Below the pieces are notes generated by a model. It was given only the letters and a program-made list of their open reading frames with translations. It was not told the DNA's origin and searched no databases. From the NCBI GenBank assembly GCA_944320855.1, contig CALUJF010000001.1, positions 88,471-152,470 of the forward strand: a stretch of DNA of 64,000 nt, given 5' to 3'. The translations under genes were made by a program, and so were the position numbers. This document shows, piece by piece, positions 60,408 to 64,000 of the stretch. Position 1 is the stretch's first letter, and every line of letters begins with the position of its first letter. The stretch comes from an uncultured Phocaeicola sp. (lineage in GTDB: Bacteria; Bacteroidota; Bacteroidia; Bacteroidales; Bacteroidaceae).

Positions 60408-62102
60408 TCAGGCCTTTTTCTCCTTAATATCTGTATGGGCCTCTACGACGTTCACGACATAATCGCCAAGCTTCTCACACTCGGCAATGATATCCATATA
60501 GTGCACACCCATCTGATAGTCATATTCCTTATTATTTACATCCACCACGTTTTGTCCCTTCAGCCTGTTTCTGTAATTGTTTATCTCGTTTTCAAGATTA
60601 AACGACTTGTTTACATCCACAACGTGGTGTGTATCCTCAACCAACTTTATCATCTGCACCAGAGCATCGTCCGTCAGGCTCATCATCTGGTGTATATGCT
60701 CGTACTGCGCCGATGTGAAATCGTTGTTTCCACGGTTCTTACGGTTTATGGTACGCGCTATATTGTAACAGCTGTCGCCGATACTTTCTATTTCCGTCAC
60801 CTCGCGCAACATGCCGCGTATCTGCACCTTACTTTCGGAACTCAGCCTTCCTTCTGACACCTGGTTAAGATACTTCGCTATTTCTATCTCCATGTTGTCG
60901 CTTATGTTCTCATACTTTTCTATACGACTGAAAAGCTTGTTGAAATCCGATTCGTTTTTGGTATGAAGCAAATCCATCACCATACCGAACATGCGTCTTA
61001 TACGCTCCGCGAAAAGGTTAATCTCCTTTCTTGCCTGAAGCATTGAGAGTTCGGCTGTAGAAAGCATACCTCCCGAAATAAACTGAAGACGGTATTCTTC
61101 CTCCTGCTCTTTCTGAGGCACAATCTTGCATACAGTCTTTTCAATGAATTTGACAAACCATATAAGGATAAGCACGTTACATATATTAAAGCATGTATGG
61201 AAGGCCGAAAGTTTGAACGAAACAGCCACTCCACCTGCTTCGGAAATATTCATAAGGTCGCTTATAATCCAGTCAACCATAGACAAAAAAGGACGGAACA
61301 GAATAAGCACCCACACAACACCGAAAATATTAAACATCAGATGAGCCATGGCAGCCCTTCTGGCCTGAGTGTTGGCTGTAAGCGCTGCCAAATTGGCTGT
61401 TATCGTAGTTCCGATATTCTCACCCAATACCAATGCTGCTCCAAGTTCAAAACTTATCCAGCCGTTGGCACACATGATAAGGGTTATCGCCATCGTGGCA
61501 GCAGATGCCTGCACTATCATGGTCAGGACTGTTCCTATGATGACAAACAGCAATACGGATATGAAACCCATGTCCGTGTAATTCTGTACGAAAGCAAGCA
61601 TATCTGGATTGTGGCTCAAATCCGGTGCGTTGGTCTTAAGCAGATTAAGGCCCATGAAAAGAAATGCGAAACCGAAGATAAATTCACCTACAGACTTGCG
61701 CGAACTCTTCTGCGAGAACAGCAAAGGTATACCGAACGCAAGCAAAGGAAGGGAGAATGCCGAGATATCGACCTTAAAGCCTAATGCCGAAATAATCCAG
61801 GCCGTGACTGTGGTTCCGATATTGGCACCCATGATAACGCCTATGGACTGTCCGAGTTCGAGAAGACCGGCATTAACAAAACTTACTACCATGACTGTAG
61901 TGGCAGACGAAGACTGTATCAGCGCAGTGATAAACATACCTGTAAGGACACCGGTGACCCTATTGGTTGTCATTGCCGTTAAAATACTCCTCAGGCGGTC
62001 GCCTGCAAACTTCTGCAGTCCCTCGCTCATTATTTTCATTCCATAAAGAAACAAGGCAAGCGAACCAAGCAGTTTTAAAAAATCATAAAATGAATATTCC
62101 AT
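60408..62102 (-). CDS. Na/Pi cotransporter-family protein with PhoU-like domain
   Basis: The 564-residue membrane protein has two inverted Na/Pi repeats: LFLYGMKIMSEGLQKFAGDRLR, then GMFITALIQSSSATTVMVVSFVNAGLL (the QSSS motif), GANIGTTVTAW, and the second QASAATMAITLI with GENIGTTITANLAAL. The C-terminal about 210 residues are PhoU-like helices (LLHTKNESDFNKLFSRIEKYENISDNMEIEI in parts). The protein imports phosphate with sodium; the PhoU-like tail may regulate it. The adjacent kinase gene is divergent. Confidence 0.92.
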   Translation of the reverse strand: MEYSFYDFLKLLGSLALFLYGMKIMSEGLQKFAGDRLRSILTAMTTNRVTGVLTGMFITALIQSSSATTVMVVSFVNAGLLELGQSIGVIMGANIGTTVTAWIISALGFKVDISAFSLPLLAFGIPLLFSQKSSRKSVGEFIFGFAFLFMGLNLLKTNAPDLSHNPDMLAFVQNYTDMGFISVLLFVIIGTVLTMIVQASAATMAITLIMCANGWISFELGAALVLGENIGTTITANLAALTANTQARRAAMAHLMFNIFGVVWVLILFRPFLSMVDWIISDLMNISEAGGVAVSFKLSAFHTCFNICNVLILIWFVKFIEKTVCKIVPQKEQEEEYRLQFISGGMLSTAELSMLQARKEINLFAERIRRMFGMVMDLLHTKNESDFNKLFSRIEKYENISDNMEIEIAKYLNQVSEGRLSSESKVQIRGMLREVTEIESIGDSCYNIARTINRKNRGNNDFTSAQYEHIHQMMSLTDDALVQMIKLVEDTHHVVDVNKSFNLENEINNYRNRLKGQNVVDVNNKEYDYQMGVHYMDIIAECEKLGDYVVNVVEAHTDIKEKKA

Positions 62103-62194
62103 CTGTAATTATTTAGTGGTAACATATAGGCTATCTGAATATTATTGACTAAATTGACTGCAAATTAAGCCAATCAGTAATACATATTACATTT

Positions 62195-63859
62195 ATGTTA
62201 CAAATATATTGCAAAAATAACAAAGAAACAAGAGAATTTCCAGAAGGAACTTCCTTAATTGATATTTACAAAGGTTTCGGACTGAATATGCCGTACGGAA
62301 CAGTAAGTGCAAAAGTCAACAACAAAGTGGAAAACCTTGACTTCAGGGTATATTACAACAAGGATGTAGAGTTCCTTGACATAACGAGTGCATCAGGTAT
62401 GCGCACATATGTACGTTCGCTGTGTTTCGTCCTTGTGAAAGCCGTTGATGACCTTTATCCATGCGGTTTCATATCACTGGAACATCCGGTGTCAAAAGGA
62501 TATTTCTGTAAATTGCACATCGACAGAACCATAGGGCTTGACGATGTGGCACGCATTAAGAAAAGAATGCAGGAAATCATAGACGAGGACCTGCCAATAA
62601 CAAGATACGAGCAGCGCACAGAAGATATTATCAGGATATTCCAGGAAAGGGGAATGACGGACAAGGTGAAGTTGCTGTCCACTTCCGGAAAGCTTTACTC
62701 ATTCTATCAGAAATTGGGCGACACGGTGGACTGTTATTACAACAGCCTGGTTCCAAGCACAGGATACATAAAGAAGTTCGACATAGTGAAATATTATGAC
62801 GGATTACTTCTGCAGATACCTAACAGGAATAACCCGGAAAAGATAGAGGAACTTATCAAGCAGGAAAAGATGCTTGAAGTATTCCGAGAGCATCACAGAT
62901 GGAATGAAATTCTCGGAATTAGCACTGTAGGCGATTTTAATGTGGCATGTAACGAAGGCCATGCCATAGACCTAATAAACGTATCGGAAGCTCTGCAGGA
63001 AAGGAAAATCGTAAAAATAGCAGACGAGATTTCCGCACGGCAGAACGGTGAGGACAGAATAAAAATCATTCTGATTTCAGGGCCGTCGTCATCCGGAAAA
63101 ACCACATTCAGCAAGCGTCTGAGCATACAGCTTATGACAAACGGACTCAAGCCGTACCCTATCTCGCTCGATGATTATTTTGTGAACAGGGAGAACACTC
63201 CGCTCGACGAGAACGGAAAGCATGATTACGAATCGCTGTATGCGGTAGACCTTCCATTCTTCAAACAGCAGCTCGACACTCTGCTTGCCGGAGGGGAAGT
63301 GGAACTGCCTAAATTCAACTTTACGACAGGAAGCAGAGAGAGCAAAGGCACGAAGTTCAGACTTGAAGACAACATGATACTGATTTTAGAGGGTATACAT
63401 GCCCTGAACCCGGAACTTACTCCGAACATTCCTGCTGCGAACAAATATAAGATTTATGTTTCGGCACTTACCACCATTCTGCTTGACAAACATAATTATA
63501 TACCTACTACAGACAACAGACTGCTAAGACGAATCATACGCGACTCCAAATACAGAAACAGTTCGGCTGAATCGACCATCGCACGCTGGCCGAGCGTACG
63601 TGCCGGTGAGGAGAAATGGATATTCCCGTATCAGGAAAACGCAGACGCGATGTTCAACTCTGCATTGCTGTTCGAACTGGCTGTTATTAAAGACCACATA
63701 GAGCCGATACTTAGAAAAGTGCCAAACAACTGTCCTGAATATTCGGAAGCACACAGGTTGCTGCACTTCCTGAGCTACTTTGTTTCCATACAGGACACTG
63801 AACTGCCGCCTACATCACTGTTAAGGGAGTTCCTTGGAGGCAGCAGCTTCAACTACTAA
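62195..63859 (+). CDS. Nucleoside (uridine-type) kinase fused to TGS/ThrRS-like domains
   Basis: The 554-residue protein has an N-terminal TGS domain (about 1-60; EFPEGTSLIDIYKGF), a domain like the second additional domain of threonyl-tRNA synthetase (about 70-200; YPCGFISLEHPVSKGYFCKL), and a C-terminal P-loop kinase (about 280-500; IILISGPSSSGKTTFSKRL, PISLDDYFVNRENTPLDENG, LILEGIHALNPEL). The kinase part is that of uridine kinases. The fusion is known in Bacteroidetes and some Firmicutes. Its substrate is not settled. Confidence 0.9.
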   Translation: MLQIYCKNNKETREFPEGTSLIDIYKGFGLNMPYGTVSAKVNNKVENLDFRVYYNKDVEFLDITSASGMRTYVRSLCFVLVKAVDDLYPCGFISLEHPVSKGYFCKLHIDRTIGLDDVARIKKRMQEIIDEDLPITRYEQRTEDIIRIFQERGMTDKVKLLSTSGKLYSFYQKLGDTVDCYYNSLVPSTGYIKKFDIVKYYDGLLLQIPNRNNPEKIEELIKQEKMLEVFREHHRWNEILGISTVGDFNVACNEGHAIDLINVSEALQERKIVKIADEISARQNGEDRIKIILISGPSSSGKTTFSKRLSIQLMTNGLKPYPISLDDYFVNRENTPLDENGKHDYESLYAVDLPFFKQQLDTLLAGGEVELPKFNFTTGSRESKGTKFRLEDNMILILEGIHALNPELTPNIPAANKYKIYVSALTTILLDKHNYIPTTDNRLLRRIIRDSKYRNSSAESTIARWPSVRAGEEKWIFPYQENADAMFNSALLFELAVIKDHIEPILRKVPNNCPEYSEAHRLLHFLSYFVSIQDTELPPTSLLREFLGGSSFNY

Positions 63860-63884
63860 GAGCGAACATTTCACGATATGACAT

Positions 63885-63927
63885 AAAAAAAAGAGATAAT
63901 CCCAACAGAAGATTATCTCTTTTTTTT
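63885..63927. terminator. Bidirectional terminator between the kinase gene and the tRNA
   Basis: AAAGAGATAATC pairs with GATTATCTCTTT around CCAACAGAA, with A- and T-runs on both sides. Confidence 0.9.
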
Positions 63928-63929
63928 AG

Positions 63930-64000
<71 letters not shown>

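Overview
The window is chromosomal DNA from a member of the Bacteroidales, most likely Bacteroidaceae (Bacteroides or Phocaeicola). Evidence: promoters of the Bacteroidetes type (TTTG, 19-20 nt, then TAnnTTTG) before many genes, a fused lpxC-fabZ gene, a SusC/SusD pair, a NigD-like lipoprotein, a DUF4827 lipoprotein, an RprX/RprY-like two-component system, an ECF sigma factor paired with an anti-sigma/outer-membrane barrel fusion, and very weak Shine-Dalgarno sequences. No phage, insertion sequence, CRISPR or defence locus was found; most of the window is core genome.

Layout. 1-8.1 kb: end of pyrF, the lipid A cluster lpxD-lpxC/fabZ-lpxA, a pRiA4b ORF-3-like gene and miaA on the plus strand, converging on mtaB and a family 2 glycosyltransferase. 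8.2-15.7 kb: a Cys-rich mini-lipoprotein, rpsF-rpsR-rplI, a MarR regulator, a 58-residue membrane protein, rprXY and an EF-G paralogue (fusA2) with altered GTPase motifs. 16-22.1 kb: SusC, SusD and a calcineurin-like phosphoesterase. 22.3-27.6 kb: hemW, then a four-gene operon of surface or envelope proteins preceded by a strongly structured 5' RNA. 27.6-33.6 kb: rpe, comEC, nrnA, a DUF4827 gene and glmM. 33.8-36.6 kb: ECF sigma and anti-sigma/barrel, and a NigD-like gene that overlaps the end of fmt. 36.6-41.9 kb: trmB-mrp-tsaC-clc-fmt. 42-46.7 kb: a membrane protein, ilvE, xseA-xseB and a subtilisin-like protease. 47.3-52.6 kb: a nitronate monooxygenase/FabK-like enzyme, an S41 protease lipoprotein, an ATP-grasp orphan and a divergent AAA-type ATPase. 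52.6-64 kb: nifJ, two hypothetical genes, rubredoxin, a sirtuin, two FKBP isomerases, a Na/Pi cotransporter, a TGS-uridine kinase fusion and a partial initiator tRNA-Met.

The most unusual feature is in the spaces between genes. Eight intergenic regions carry short arrays of imperfect tandem units with an exact 22-bp period (often 2 x 11 bp), usually with a palindromic core. Core sequences differ between arrays (TTTGACAGCTGTC, ACACGTACGTGT, AAACTTGCCC/AAACGAC, GTTCA, TTCGAA/TTTAAA), but some sub-families recur at separate loci. They lie beside terminators, in convergent or divergent gaps, and once inside an operon. I do not know a named element with these properties and regard this as the main candidate for something undescribed. 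Other points of interest are the EF-G paralogue, its promoter repeats, the structured RNA at 27310-27525, and an Mrp protein without its expected CxxC motif.
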